Source: Thermoplasmata archaeon (GTDB lineage: Archaea; Thermoplasmatota; Thermoplasmata; Thermoplasmatales; GCA-001856825). Taken from it: 64,000 nucleotides of DNA. The notes beneath the pieces are model-generated. The model saw only the letters and a program-made list of their open reading frames with translations. It had not been told where the DNA came from and searched no databases. Below are positions 46,280-55,434 of this stretch, in pieces. Location: assembly GCA_021797915.1 (NCBI GenBank), contig JAJZYT010000006.1, forward strand, positions 17,513 to 81,512. Direction: 5' to 3'. Position 1 is the stretch's first letter. Every line of letters begins with the position of its first letter. A program made the position numbers and the translations under genes.

Positions 46280-47563
46280 TCACTTGTATAATTTTACAAA
46301 ATCGTATCCTCTATCCTTTCCATAGCAGTACTTTATTTCCTGGAAATCCTTTTTCAGTTGTAACACTTCTTCTTTTACGTCTTTGCCTTTGAGCGCCCTG
46401 TCCATCAGGTCTGCAATATGAGACATCTCGCTCTTTCCCATTCCGATCCTGGTCACTTCCTGTGTCCCTATCCGGATCCCAGATGGATTCTGAGCCTTGG
46501 TGTTCGTGTCGCCTGGAATCATGTTTTTGTTCAAGATTATGAAATTCTGTTCCAGCACTTCTGCGACTTGCTTGCCTCCGCCCTGACCCTTGACATCTAT
46601 CAGCAGGGTATGGCTTTCGGTGAAACCACTCTTTTCTGCAAGGACCTTGAAACCTCTTGAGTGGAGTTCTCCCCCAAGTGTCTTGGCGTTTTCTATGATA
46701 GCACTTGCATAAGATTCTCCGTACTCTATCATTTCGGCTGCGGTCACTCCCAATCCTGCCATTGCACCGATGTGGTGATTGGAAATCACTCCGGGGAATA
46801 CTCCCCTCCTCACCTTTTTCCACTTCTCATCATCCGTGTTCCCGACTATGACCCCGTGTTGTGGACCAGGGAATGTCTTGTGCGTGCTTCCCGAAATAAC
46901 GTCTGCTCCCTCTCTCAGAGGATCCTGGAACCTTTTACCCGCAATGAGACCTAGAACGTGAGCACCATCGTACCACACGGTAGCTCCCACCTCGTCTATG
47001 GTTTCTTTAAGTTCCTTGATCGGTGCAGGAAATAGGAAGACAGAAAATCCGAAGAGCACCACCTTCGGTTTTTCTGCAAGGATTGCCTTTCTGGTTCCTT
47101 CAATATCCACTTTCATCTCTTCAGTGTTAAAGACCATGTTCTTTATAGTACAACCTCTCATTCCCACAGCACCAAATTCCGCTGAAGAGATGTGAGCACC
47201 TGAGTCCAGACTCGGTGTGAGAATGGTCTCGCCTGGGTGTAAGAATGCAAACACCAGTGCCTGATTCGCATTAGTACCGGAAATAGGTCTGACGTCTGCT
47301 TGCTTGGAATTGAATAATCTTCTTAGAAGTTCTTCCACCCTGGTTTCCATCTCGTCAACTATCTTGTTTCCCTGGTAGTACCTGTGTCCTGGAAGACCTT
47401 CTGCGTACCTGTTATTGAAATCTGAAATAACCATTTCCCTGGTCAGAGGACTCATCAGATTTTCACTTGCAATGAGAGGGATTGAATTTTTGAAAAGATC
47501 GGTATGCTCAATTGCTTTTTGTCTAATCCACAGTGCCTCATTCAGGGAAGAATTAAATGACAT
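46280..47563 (-). CDS. glyA: Serine hydroxymethyltransferase
   Basis: The PLP enzyme that makes glycine and methylene-folate from serine, 427 residues. IPLIASENLMSPLTREM at the N-terminus, NNRYAEGLPGHRYYQGN, the PLP-lysine motif GSTHKTFPGPQHG and the C-terminal IRIGTQEVTRIGMGKSEM are present. It is the expected partner of the FolD protein at 16863. The gene follows a box A on the minus strand and is transcribed alone. Confidence 0.96.
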   Translation of the reverse strand: MSFNSSLNEALWIRQKAIEHTDLFKNSIPLIASENLMSPLTREMVISDFNNRYAEGLPGHRYYQGNKIVDEMETRVEELLRRLFNSKQADVRPISGTNANQALVFAFLHPGETILTPSLDSGAHISSAEFGAVGMRGCTIKNMVFNTEEMKVDIEGTRKAILAEKPKVVLFGFSVFLFPAPIKELKETIDEVGATVWYDGAHVLGLIAGKRFQDPLREGADVISGSTHKTFPGPQHGVIVGNTDDEKWKKVRRGVFPGVISNHHIGAMAGLGVTAAEMIEYGESYASAIIENAKTLGGELHSRGFKVLAEKSGFTESHTLLIDVKGQGGGKQVAEVLEQNFIILNKNMIPGDTNTKAQNPSGIRIGTQEVTRIGMGKSEMSHIADLMDRALKGKDVKEEVLQLKKDFQEIKYCYGKDRGYDFVKLYK

Positions 47564-47586
47564 AAGCTAACAGTTAAAATGAATTA

Positions 47587-47598
47587 ATAAATATTTAT
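47587..47598 (-). promoter_or_regulatory. Probable box A promoter of glyA
   Basis: The minus strand reads ATAAATATTTAT here, 24-35 bases before the glyA ATG, so the mRNA would be nearly leaderless. Confidence 0.5.
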
Positions 47599-47662
47599 GA
47601 ATTTAAACATGAAAAACAGGGATATCTCACATCCATGCGCGATGCCGTTGGAATCAGGTGCT

Positions 47663-48142
47663 TCACTTGAGTTTGGCAGCAATCTCAATTGCTAAATCTA
47701 CTGCTTCTTTAGGAGCCTTAGCCCTTGTGAAATTTTGTTCATACTTTTTCTTTGGATTGAAGTCCATGTCTCCTATCTCTATGACCTTCTTTCCCTCATT
47801 CAGTGCGAATGAGGCCTCTGAAATCGTACCCACTGAGCCATCAATTGCTATCACTACCTTTCCAGCTCTTACCACCAGGAAATTTCTGGCATATCCCATT
47901 CCGGTTGGAAGTGCTGCTGACAGGTACTTGTTCCCATCCTCTGGTCGGGTTCCAGGGAGTATCCCTATTACCAACCCGTTTTCTTCCCTGACTCCCTTTG
48001 AAACGCACTCCATGACCCCCGAAAGACCTCCACAGAAGACTGTTGCTCCGGCTTTTGCAAGCAGTCTTCCGACTTCCGTTGCAACCTCACAAATCTCTGG
48101 GGATACTTCGCTCCCTCCTATGACCGAAATGTTGAGTCTCAT
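47663..48142 (-). CDS. LOG-family (TIGR00725-like) nucleotide-binding protein
   Basis: A Rossmann-like 159-residue protein of the LOG/lysine decarboxylase-like superfamily. MRLNISVIGGSEVSPE, VFCGGLSGVMECVSKGVRE, GILPGTRPEDGN and the DGSVGTISEASFALNEGKKVIEIG segments carry the glycine-rich phosphate-binding loops and the family's ExxxG-like element. Related proteins hydrolyse nucleoside phosphates, but this subgroup is untested. It starts with ATG and lies upstream of glyA in the same direction. Confidence 0.85.
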   Translation of the reverse strand: MRLNISVIGGSEVSPEICEVATEVGRLLAKAGATVFCGGLSGVMECVSKGVREENGLVIGILPGTRPEDGNKYLSAALPTGMGYARNFLVVRAGKVVIAIDGSVGTISEASFALNEGKKVIEIGDMDFNPKKKYEQNFTRAKAPKEAVDLAIEIAAKLK

Positions 48143-48188
48143 TTGTAGTATTACCTTAAAATAAAGGGATGAATTTTCTCCTACAGCC

Positions 48189-48932
48189 TCAACCGTATAT
48201 CGACAGTTCCGCTTGTTTTTGTGCCTTGTCCTTTTGCATCTGGTTGAATTTGTTTATTATCTCATTGGTCTGTTCGTGAAGCTTCTTCACGGACCCTTCC
48301 AAGATGTCTGTCTTGATGTTGAGTTTGTAAGCACCATTCAGCACTTTAACGATTGCGAGCACTGCCTCGGGGTCCGGAATATCGATAGAGGTATCGGTCA
48401 TAAGAGAGACTGCATCTATCTTCTTTCCGATACACTCGTTTATGAGTGCTCCTCCTATCCCTGATATGATCGCAGAACCGGCACTTTGAACTCCAGCATC
48501 TGATAACCGTTTGAAATTTTCCGACTCGGCAGCAGCGTAAACTTCTCTCTTATCTACAAGACCCTTTGCGGGTATTCCATCTATGACCACAATTTCCTTG
48601 GGTTTCATTCCCTCAATCCATTTTACCAGGACCGAAGTAATTTCATACAGCCCTTCATCATCAATGGGGACCTCACAGGTGATTACCAACAAGGTACCGT
48701 CCTTGTTTCCGTATACCCTGAATGGTGTCCTCATCTTCCCTCCGACAAAGACAGTAACGGGAGGGATGTGGACGCTCTTTATCTGAGCAATTTGATGAAG
48801 TTCGAGCTGCTCAATTAAATAGGAAGAAGTCAGCAACCCCAGTGTAGTCGATTCCACGAATCCTAGAATAACAATCGGACTTTTGGGCACGAACTTGTTT
48901 ATCTCTATGACTTGCGGTTCATTTTGATCCAT
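48189..48932 (-). CDS. PAC2-family (proteasome assembly chaperone-like) protein
   Basis: A 247-residue PAC2/DUF75 protein. SPIVILGFVESTTLGLLTSSYLIEQL, VFVGGKMRTPFRVYGN, EIVVIDGIPAKG and SAIISGIGGALINECIGKKIDAVSLM are the conserved blocks. The family resembles eukaryotic proteasome assembly chaperone 2; a role in 20S assembly in archaea is plausible but not certain. It may serve the beta subunit encoded at 5109. A C-terminal coiled-coil helix of about 45 residues ends the protein. Confidence 0.88.
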   Translation of the reverse strand: MDQNEPQVIEINKFVPKSPIVILGFVESTTLGLLTSSYLIEQLELHQIAQIKSVHIPPVTVFVGGKMRTPFRVYGNKDGTLLVITCEVPIDDEGLYEITSVLVKWIEGMKPKEIVVIDGIPAKGLVDKREVYAAAESENFKRLSDAGVQSAGSAIISGIGGALINECIGKKIDAVSLMTDTSIDIPDPEAVLAIVKVLNGAYKLNIKTDILEGSVKKLHEQTNEIINKFNQMQKDKAQKQAELSIYG

Positions 48933-48991
48933 AAAAACTAATCAATACACCGGATAAAAACTTTCATGTGGGCAGCAGGACGACTATAAAA

Positions 48992-49276
48992 TTAACTGTT
49001 TATCTTCTTGTATTGTCCGTACAAATTCTCGTAAATCTTTTCCATTCTTCTCAGGCTCCTCTTGAGTGCAGCCTGAGGTTTTCCCTGCTTGACTTTTATG
49101 TGAATCTTGGGATTTGAAAGGTAGGGGTGTTCGAAATAGTACCTCGAGTTTTCAACCATCGTGTCGTTTTCTATCTCTTCCATCAGGGGCCTCAGAATGG
49201 TGTTATCGTTGTTCTGTACTTCGTATACTATGAAGTCCTTGCCTTTGTCTATTACCACAAACTCCATTTCCTTCAT
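48992..49276 (-). CDS. rpoL: RNA polymerase subunit L (divergent)
   Basis: A 94-residue protein with the RpoL (Rpb11-like) pattern. DNTILRPLMEEIENDTMVE replaces the common DHTLxNLLxxEL; the following AYxxEHPL block is NSRYYFEHPYLSNPKIHIKVKQG and the C-terminal helix ALKRSLRRMEKIYENL is typical. The fit to the family is clear though the first helix differs from the consensus. It would pair with subunit D. It lies directly behind nadM (17-base gap), a common archaeal neighbourhood. Confidence 0.8.
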   Translation of the reverse strand: MKEMEFVVIDKGKDFIVYEVQNNDNTILRPLMEEIENDTMVENSRYYFEHPYLSNPKIHIKVKQGKPQAALKRSLRRMEKIYENLYGQYKKINS

Positions 49277-49293
49277 TCAGACCTTATTTTCAA

Positions 49294-49812
49294 TCACTTA
49301 TTAACTTCATCGGTCTTCGCAAGATCCTGAAGTCTCTTGACCCCATCTATCTCCAGAATGACTTTGTAGACTGCATCTGGAACGAGGTCTTCCCACTTTT
49401 CCCCTCCCATTATCCTCTTCCTTATTTCCCTTCCCGAATAAGTTTCCCTCGTCTTCATTTCCGGTTCTAAAACATTCTTTCCCGCTTCCAAGAACAATCT
49501 CTTTACGAGCGGATTCCCCGAGATCGCGATATCAAACGGAGGAGTCAGGGAAACTATGTGACTGACCCACAGACTGTTCCTGTATAGGTCCTCGATTGGC
49601 ACTAGATAATAGTCGCGAATTGAATTCGATTCCATGGCTCTCTGAATCATATACTGCCTTTCACCTGCGGTGAAAGGATTTGCGAGTGTGTGCGACTCTT
49701 GGGCGCTTCCAATACCTATGATCAGGGAGCCGTACTCGTTGATTATTTTCCTCGCTAGCCACATATGACCATTGTGAAACGGTTGAAACCTCCCTATCAT
49801 CAGGGGACGCAT
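49294..49812 (-). CDS. nadM: Nicotinamide-nucleotide adenylyltransferase (archaeal NadM)
   Basis: NadM joins NMN and ATP to make NAD. The nucleotidyltransferase motif GRFQPFHNGH (7-16) and the second motif TYSGREIRKRIMGG (about 133-146) are present, and LIIGIGSAQESHTLANPFTAGERQYMI is the diagnostic archaeal segment. 172 residues, a normal length. It is the first gene of a run nadM-rpoL. Confidence 0.95.
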   Translation of the reverse strand: MRPLMIGRFQPFHNGHMWLARKIINEYGSLIIGIGSAQESHTLANPFTAGERQYMIQRAMESNSIRDYYLVPIEDLYRNSLWVSHIVSLTPPFDIAISGNPLVKRLFLEAGKNVLEPEMKTRETYSGREIRKRIMGGEKWEDLVPDAVYKVILEIDGVKRLQDLAKTDEVNK

Positions 49813-49894
49813 ACAACTAAATTAACACTACGATTAAACCATTTCTTTATGCGATCCAACATTTCCGTATCCTTTCTTTATCTACCTCTGTAAT

Positions 49895-50385
49895 ATGCAT
49901 AGTACTCATTTTTTGTCAATTCAATCGAAACGGAGACGGAATGTTCAAATGAGGAGTGACAGTTTGATTATCGAAGTTACTAAGATCCTGCTGCTAGCAC
50001 CTGGAATTTCAAGAAGCACTTCCTTTGAATCTAACCAACTGAGTTTCGGTTACCCAAGAGTAATTCGTCCTCCGGGAATCTTATGGACCACGTTGGTAAA
50101 GTGATTTCCTTTCCTCTGCTACTTTGCGTTGGCCAGATTCAAGAATATTTCTATTGTCAACCTTACATCCAGCAACTTTGGTCATTGATCAGTTGATATA
50201 CTTCTCAGTTGCGCTTCTCATAGTACTTCTTGGGAATACAGAAGGAATTATGTGTACTATGAAGAGGGTTGCAATTTTGGATCTATGGGAACATTCTTTG
50301 GTCGAATTTTGTCTATAATTTCTGGAATTTGGATAGAGGGAGCAATGAAACTAACCTCGGCAAGTTTTTTTACGAATTAAACATC
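49895..50385 (+). pseudogene. Decayed gene, perhaps undecaprenyl-diphosphatase (UppP)
   Basis: The 580 bases between nadM and gatD hold no intact gene. One plus-strand frame (49895-50104) contains IIEVTKILLLAPGISRSTSF followed by QLSFGYPR, which fits the second conserved motif of UppP (PGxSRS) and its neighbours. Further on, membrane-like fragments appear in other frames (QLIYFSVALLIVLLG at about 50191-50235; a segment ending GRILSIISGIWIEGAMK near 50345). A broken UppP-like phosphatase with its first motif lost is the best reading, but the match is short. Confidence 0.35.
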
Positions 50386-50392
50386 CCTAACT

Positions 50393-51622
50393 GTGTCCGA
50401 TGCTCTTGAATCGGGTGACAAGGTCGAAGTTCAGTGGAAGGGAACCACTTTCTCTGGAATGTTCATTTCAAAGGATGAAAAGATAACCGTAATCAAGCTC
50501 CAGAACGGTTACAATCTTTCCCTTGAGAATGTTTCCATAAGCTCGATCAATTTGATCTCAAAATACTCCCCCAAGAACGTGGTGAGGGGAAACCTGACTG
50601 GTAAGGGGAAGCGCGTATTTTTACTGGGAACAGGAGGGACAATTGCGAGTTATGTAGACTACGAAACGGGAGCCGTGAAACCTGCCAAGACTGCTCAGGA
50701 GATGCTGTACGCACAGCCAGACCTAGCAAGGGTTGCCTCTGTGGATGCGGAGATAATTCTGAACATTCTTTCTGAAGACATGAAAAAGAGCGACTGGATA
50801 AACATAGCGAAAAAAGTGTTCGAAAAGGTCAATCAAAAGGAGGGTGTGGTCATAACACATGGAACTGACACGCTTTCCTTTACTTCATCTGCACTATCAT
50901 TTCTGATAGAGAATCCCAGTGCCCCGATAGTGATCACAGCATCCCAGAGATCGCCTGACCGTCCTTCTTCTGACGCGTTCTTCAATCTTACGGGGGCGGT
51001 CAAGGTTGCTCAATCGGATCTCGGAGAGGTAGGTGTCGTCATGCACTCCTCAACCAGTGATGATACCCTCGACATTCACTCGGGTGTTAGGTTACGGAAG
51101 ATGCACTCATCACGAAGGGACGCGTTCAAGAGCGTCAATTCTGAACCTATCGGCACTGTCGATGGCAACCTGAACATTCATTGGAAAAAGTATGAAAAGG
51201 TGAATGGCAAACCAACAAAACTGTATGACAAGTTAAGCGAGAAAGTTGGACTCCTGTATTTTTATCCAGGATTAAGCGAAGAAATATTCAACAAGTTTGC
51301 TGAGACGAACGACGGAATAATTTTGGCAGGCACAGGTCTCGGTCACATTTCCAACAGGTTCTTGTCTCAGGTGAAGGATTACACTGATGATGGAAAGATA
51401 ATTGGAATTACTACCCAGTGTCTCTACGGCGAGGTGAACCTTGAGGTCTACACCACAGGAAGAAATATGCTTGAAGCTGGTGTTATTCCCCTTCACGACA
51501 TGCTGCCGGAAGTGGCCTATACCAAACTTTCTTTTCTGTTGGGCAATTTTGATCACGACACTGCCAGAAACCTTCTCGCCAAGAACCTAAGAGGTGAATT
51601 ATCTGAGCGAAGAATTGAATGA
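50393..51622 (+). CDS. gatD: Glu-tRNA(Gln) amidotransferase subunit D
   Basis: The asparaginase-like subunit that releases ammonia from glutamine or asparagine for archaeal GatDE. A small N-terminal barrel (about 1-65) precedes the asparaginase domain; catalytic threonines lie in LGTGGTIASY (Thr83) and ITHGTDTLSFT (Thr158-Asp159). 409 residues with a GTG start at 50393. It overlaps gatE by 29 bases. It shows that glutaminyl-tRNA is made by transamidation here. Confidence 0.95.
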   Translation: MSDALESGDKVEVQWKGTTFSGMFISKDEKITVIKLQNGYNLSLENVSISSINLISKYSPKNVVRGNLTGKGKRVFLLGTGGTIASYVDYETGAVKPAKTAQEMLYAQPDLARVASVDAEIILNILSEDMKKSDWINIAKKVFEKVNQKEGVVITHGTDTLSFTSSALSFLIENPSAPIVITASQRSPDRPSSDAFFNLTGAVKVAQSDLGEVGVVMHSSTSDDTLDIHSGVRLRKMHSSRRDAFKSVNSEPIGTVDGNLNIHWKKYEKVNGKPTKLYDKLSEKVGLLYFYPGLSEEIFNKFAETNDGIILAGTGLGHISNRFLSQVKDYTDDGKIIGITTQCLYGEVNLEVYTTGRNMLEAGVIPLHDMLPEVAYTKLSFLLGNFDHDTARNLLAKNLRGELSERRIE

Positions 51623-53504
51623 TGTGAAGATCGGGTTGGAGATACACTTTCAAGTCAAAGGGAGGAAACTCTTCTGCGATTGTAAAGGAGAAGAGAGCGA
51701 CACTGAGTTGGGATCATTCACGAGGAAACTGACAGTAGTTTCTGGTGAGAAGTCTGAAAAGGATATAGCTGCTCTTCAGGAATCTCTGAAGGGAAGGGAA
51801 TATGAGTACATCAAGACGGAAAATTCCTGCCTCGTCGAGATGGACGAAGAGCCTCCACACGCACCGAGAAGGGAGACTCTTGATACGGCGATCGTTGTTT
51901 CTTTGATCCTGGGTTGCAAGATTGTGGACAATGTCCATTTTATGCGAAAGATAGTGGTCGATGGTTCAAACACTTCTGGTTTTCAACGAACAGGAATAAT
52001 AGGAGTGCACGGAAAGTTCAAGATGGATTCAAAGATTATCGGAATAACCTCAGTGACGTTGGAAGAGGAAGCGAGCAAGAAAGTCAGGGAGGACGAGAAG
52101 AAAATTGTATACTCCCTAGATCGGCTTGGCATTCCGCTGATAGAAATTTCAACAGATCCCGATATCCGTTCACCAAAAGAGGCTAGGGAAGCGGCTCAAA
52201 ACATAGGCCTGGCTGTCAAGCAGAGTGGGATGATAAGAAGGGAAGGCAGTAGCATAAGACAGGATCTTAATGTGTCCATTTTTGGCGGGAACAGGGTAGA
52301 GATAAAGGGAGTGTCGTCACTCTCTCAGATTGAAAAGGTTCTGACTAAGGAGATTGAGAGACAGGAGTCCCTCCTTGAGATAGCACGTGTTTTGAAAGGA
52401 AGAAGTGTTTCAACTGATCTTCTACTCGAAGATTTGACCAATTCTGCTTTCTTCAATAATTCGGAAATTTTCACGAAAGGCGTTAGGGGAGGAAAGAAAA
52501 TTTACGGATTTTCCTTGCCAGGTCTCTCTGGAGTACTGAACAATGGCAAGTTCAGACTGGGAAAGGAAATTGCAGAACGACTGAGAGCAGTTGGCATTGG
52601 AGGATTCATCCACTCTGATGAGCTCCCCAATTACGGAATAAATGAGAAGGCAATGAACGAAATTTCAAAGAGACTAGGCTCAAAGAAAGATGATGCTTTT
52701 GGCCTCGTCGTCCTTGAACCTTCCAAGATAGAGATCTGCGTTGAGATCATTCAATCCAGAGTTCGCGAAGCGCTGAACGGGGTTCCTGCGGAGACTCGAG
52801 CTGCGGCAGAAAATGGTACAAAGTACCTTAGACCACTCGCTGGAAGCTCCAGAATGTATCCAGAAACTGACATTCCTCTGATCCCCTTAAATTCATCTTA
52901 TATTGAAGAATTAGAAACTAAAGTCCCACCGACAGTTGAGAAAAGGGTTGAATATCTCGAATCTATGGGAATCCCCGCACAGGAAGCATTCAGCTCGCTC
53001 TGGAAAGAGTACGATGATGTGTTGGAATCTTTTGTCAAAGATTTCGGAACCCCAAAAGTCTGCGCAAAGTTCCTGTCGGTTGTCTATTCGTCGGAGAACC
53101 CAAACCTCAACAAGGCACGGTATCTAACTATGAGATTTTCAAAAGGCAACATTCCTTCAGAATCTCTGGAGTCGCTATATCTTTTTGGTGAATTCAAGCT
53201 TTCAGAAAGCAGTAAGTTGACATTGCTGGAAAGTAATTCATTCGATTATTCTCTACAGCTTGAAGATCAACTAGGAGTCAGGGAAATTGGGCCAGAATTC
53301 AAAATAAAGTCTGAGAGCAACAAGAAGCTTGTGAAAATAATCGAGGCCATTGTGAAAGATAATGAGCCCTTGATCAGGGAGCGGGGAGAAGGGTCCTTCA
53401 AATTTCTGATGGGAACTGTGATGAAGCAGGTGAGAGGGCAGTTCGAAGGAAAGGAAATCTCAGATACGCTCTCCCAGAAGATCAGAGAATTACTCAAGAA
53501 TTAG
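51594..53504 (+). CDS. gatE: Glu-tRNA(Gln) amidotransferase subunit E
   Basis: The GatB-like kinase/transamidase subunit of GatDE, 636 residues. KIGLEIHFQVKGRKLFC at the N-terminus, SCLVEMDEEPPHAPRRE, VDGSNTSGFQRTG, DRLGIPLIEISTDPDI and REGSSIRQDLNVSI form the catalytic cradle; GSSRMYPETDIP belongs to the AspRS-like insert, and a tail domain (about 560-636) binds tRNA. The start is GTG at 51594, inside gatD; TTG at 51615 is an alternative. Confidence 0.95.
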   Translation: MNYLSEELNDVKIGLEIHFQVKGRKLFCDCKGEESDTELGSFTRKLTVVSGEKSEKDIAALQESLKGREYEYIKTENSCLVEMDEEPPHAPRRETLDTAIVVSLILGCKIVDNVHFMRKIVVDGSNTSGFQRTGIIGVHGKFKMDSKIIGITSVTLEEEASKKVREDEKKIVYSLDRLGIPLIEISTDPDIRSPKEAREAAQNIGLAVKQSGMIRREGSSIRQDLNVSIFGGNRVEIKGVSSLSQIEKVLTKEIERQESLLEIARVLKGRSVSTDLLLEDLTNSAFFNNSEIFTKGVRGGKKIYGFSLPGLSGVLNNGKFRLGKEIAERLRAVGIGGFIHSDELPNYGINEKAMNEISKRLGSKKDDAFGLVVLEPSKIEICVEIIQSRVREALNGVPAETRAAAENGTKYLRPLAGSSRMYPETDIPLIPLNSSYIEELETKVPPTVEKRVEYLESMGIPAQEAFSSLWKEYDDVLESFVKDFGTPKVCAKFLSVVYSSENPNLNKARYLTMRFSKGNIPSESLESLYLFGEFKLSESSKLTLLESNSFDYSLQLEDQLGVREIGPEFKIKSESNKKLVKIIEAIVKDNEPLIRERGEGSFKFLMGTVMKQVRGQFEGKEISDTLSQKIRELLKN

Positions 53505-53540
53505 TCGCCAAACCGATCGACAGTTGGACAAAGCTTAAGC

Positions 53541-53549
53541 CTTTAAAAA
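53541..53549 (+). promoter_or_regulatory. Probable box A for the gene at 53570
   Basis: CTTTAAAAA lies 21-29 bases before the ATG, a spacing that implies a leaderless transcript. Confidence 0.5.
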
Positions 53550-53569
53550 CTTTTTAAGCAAGATTAACC

Positions 53570-54049
53570 ATGGAATTGGAAGCAAAATTTCCAACATTTA
53601 AGTGTTTTATAACCAACGCACAGGAAGACTACGATTCTGGTGTTTGGGAATTCTTCAGGCACTATGATGTCATCTTGTCAGATCTGGGTCAATTGAAGCT
53701 TGATGACTGCGAATGGAAAGAAAACTACATCCAATTGATGCGCTACTACCACGATCTTGGTGACTCAATAATCATGAAGAGAAACTCGCCGGACTCAGGT
53801 TTCATGACTGCTTTGATATCAAAGGAAATAGAGACAACCGACGCTGAGGACGTGCTTCTTAGAGCCAAGGATAGGGTAGTGGCTTCTCTGCTAAGAACGG
53901 GAGCGGATTTGGAGATGCTAATGGCTGAGTACGTAAGATTATCAAAGATCACGAGATTCTCAGGGAGTTTCTCCTTGTCGAGATTTGAAGGATTCAGACT
54001 GCTTGCAAAGTCACTCTACAGCCGTGGCATAGAAATATCCAAACGTTGA
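53570..54049 (+). CDS. Hypothetical all-helical protein
   Basis: I do not recognise this 159-residue protein. It is acidic to neutral, predicted almost entirely helical (WEFFRHYDVILSDLGQLKL, DAEDVLLRAKDRVVASLLRT, LEMLMAEYVRLSKITRFSG), with no membrane segment. It starts with ATG, follows a well-spaced box A and lies between gatE and serS on the same strand, although with its own promoter. Confidence 0.65.
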   Translation: MELEAKFPTFKCFITNAQEDYDSGVWEFFRHYDVILSDLGQLKLDDCEWKENYIQLMRYYHDLGDSIIMKRNSPDSGFMTALISKEIETTDAEDVLLRAKDRVVASLLRTGADLEMLMAEYVRLSKITRFSGSFSLSRFEGFRLLAKSLYSRGIEISKR

Positions 54050-54111
54050 AGCGATACTGCAAATTTGACGTTGGACAAACAAATTAATTAGAACGAATAC
54101 GTTGCCATTTT

Positions 54112-55431
54112 GTGATAGACGTTAACGTACTCAGAAAGACCCCTGAAGTCTTATTTGACAGTCAGAAGCGAAGGTTTCAGGATGATGGGATCATTAAGGA
54201 AGCAATCCAACTGGATGCCGACTGGAGAGACCTTCTGAGGAAGTCTAACGATTTGAAGGCCGAGAAGAACAAGCTGGTAAGAGAGATAGGAGAGAAGATA
54301 AGGGCCGGAGAGAACACCGACTCCACCAAGGCAATGGCTGTTGAGATCGATAAGAAAATTGGAGATTATGAGAAGAGACTCGGAGAGGTGGAAGTCAAGA
54401 GAGACGATGTTCTGAAAAGGATTCCCAACATCGTTGACCCAAATTCTCCCGTTGCTAAGGATGATTCTGGAAATGCCGCGATTTATTTTGAGGGCAAGGC
54501 GAAAGTCTTCGACAAGGACGTTCAAGGTTTCTTGGCCCAGAGCGGTGGCAAGATGGAGTATGAAACACTCAGGTTCAAACCTCAGAGCCACGTCGATCTC
54601 CTGGTGAAGAAGAACCTCGCCAATCTGGAGAGCGCGGCTGTTGTGGCTGGCTCCAGGTTTTACTACTTGCTGGGTGATCTTGTTCTCCTGGAACTGACAC
54701 TCGAACATTACGCGTTGAAGTTCCTTCAGAAGAAGGGATTCACCCTGGTAGAGCCACCCTTCATGCTGAACAGGGAAGCAACAAACGGCGCTACCGATTT
54801 CACTGCATTTGAGGATACGCTTTACAAGGTGGAAGGGGAGGACCTTTACCTAATAGCTACCTCTGAGCATCCAATTGCGGCATATCATTCGAACACAATT
54901 TTCGAAGAAGGGAAACTCCCACTCCTCTACGCGGGGATCTCTCCGTGCTTCAGGAAAGAAGCGGGTGCTCATGGAAAAGATACCAAAGGCATATTTAGAG
55001 TCCACCAATTCAACAAGATAGAGCAATTCGCATACGTTAAGCCCGAAGACTCGAAGAGATATCATCAAAAACTCCTCGACAATGCAAAGGAATTCTACAG
55101 GGCACTCGAACTGCCTTTCCGTGTGGTTGATATCGCGACGGGAGACCTGGGTAATGTTGCCAGCAGGAAGTTTGATGTGGAAGCATGGTACCCTGCACAG
55201 GCCCAGTTCAGGGAGGTTGTAAGTGCGTCAAATGTCTTAGATTATCAGGCGAGGAGACTCAAGGTCAGATACAAGGGAAAGGAAGGAAACGTGTATGTCC
55301 ATACTCTGAATTCCACCCTGATCGCGACCACAAGGACGCTAGTGGCAATAGTTGAGAACTATCAGCAAGAGGACGGTAGCATAGTCGTTCCAAAAGTGCT
55401 GAGAGATTCGATGGGTAAAGAGGTAATTTAA
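54112..55431 (+). CDS. serS: Seryl-tRNA synthetase
   Basis: A class II seryl-tRNA synthetase of the common (bacterial-type) kind, 439 residues. The N-terminal long coiled-coil arm (about 30-105, with WRDLLRKSNDLKAEKNKLVREIG) binds the tRNA long arm. Motif 2 is CFRKEAGAHGKDTKGIFRVHQF, and motif 3 is LNSTLIATTRTLVAIVENY. The start is GTG at 54112. Hel308 follows after three bases. Confidence 0.96.
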   Translation: MIDVNVLRKTPEVLFDSQKRRFQDDGIIKEAIQLDADWRDLLRKSNDLKAEKNKLVREIGEKIRAGENTDSTKAMAVEIDKKIGDYEKRLGEVEVKRDDVLKRIPNIVDPNSPVAKDDSGNAAIYFEGKAKVFDKDVQGFLAQSGGKMEYETLRFKPQSHVDLLVKKNLANLESAAVVAGSRFYYLLGDLVLLELTLEHYALKFLQKKGFTLVEPPFMLNREATNGATDFTAFEDTLYKVEGEDLYLIATSEHPIAAYHSNTIFEEGKLPLLYAGISPCFRKEAGAHGKDTKGIFRVHQFNKIEQFAYVKPEDSKRYHQKLLDNAKEFYRALELPFRVVDIATGDLGNVASRKFDVEAWYPAQAQFREVVSASNVLDYQARRLKVRYKGKEGNVYVHTLNSTLIATTRTLVAIVENYQQEDGSIVVPKVLRDSMGKEVI

Positions 55432-55434
55432 GAT

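Noticed and set aside
46311..46823. 170-residue open frame on the minus strand
   Set aside because: It lies wholly within glyA in another frame and its arginine-rich composition is that of a frame shadow.
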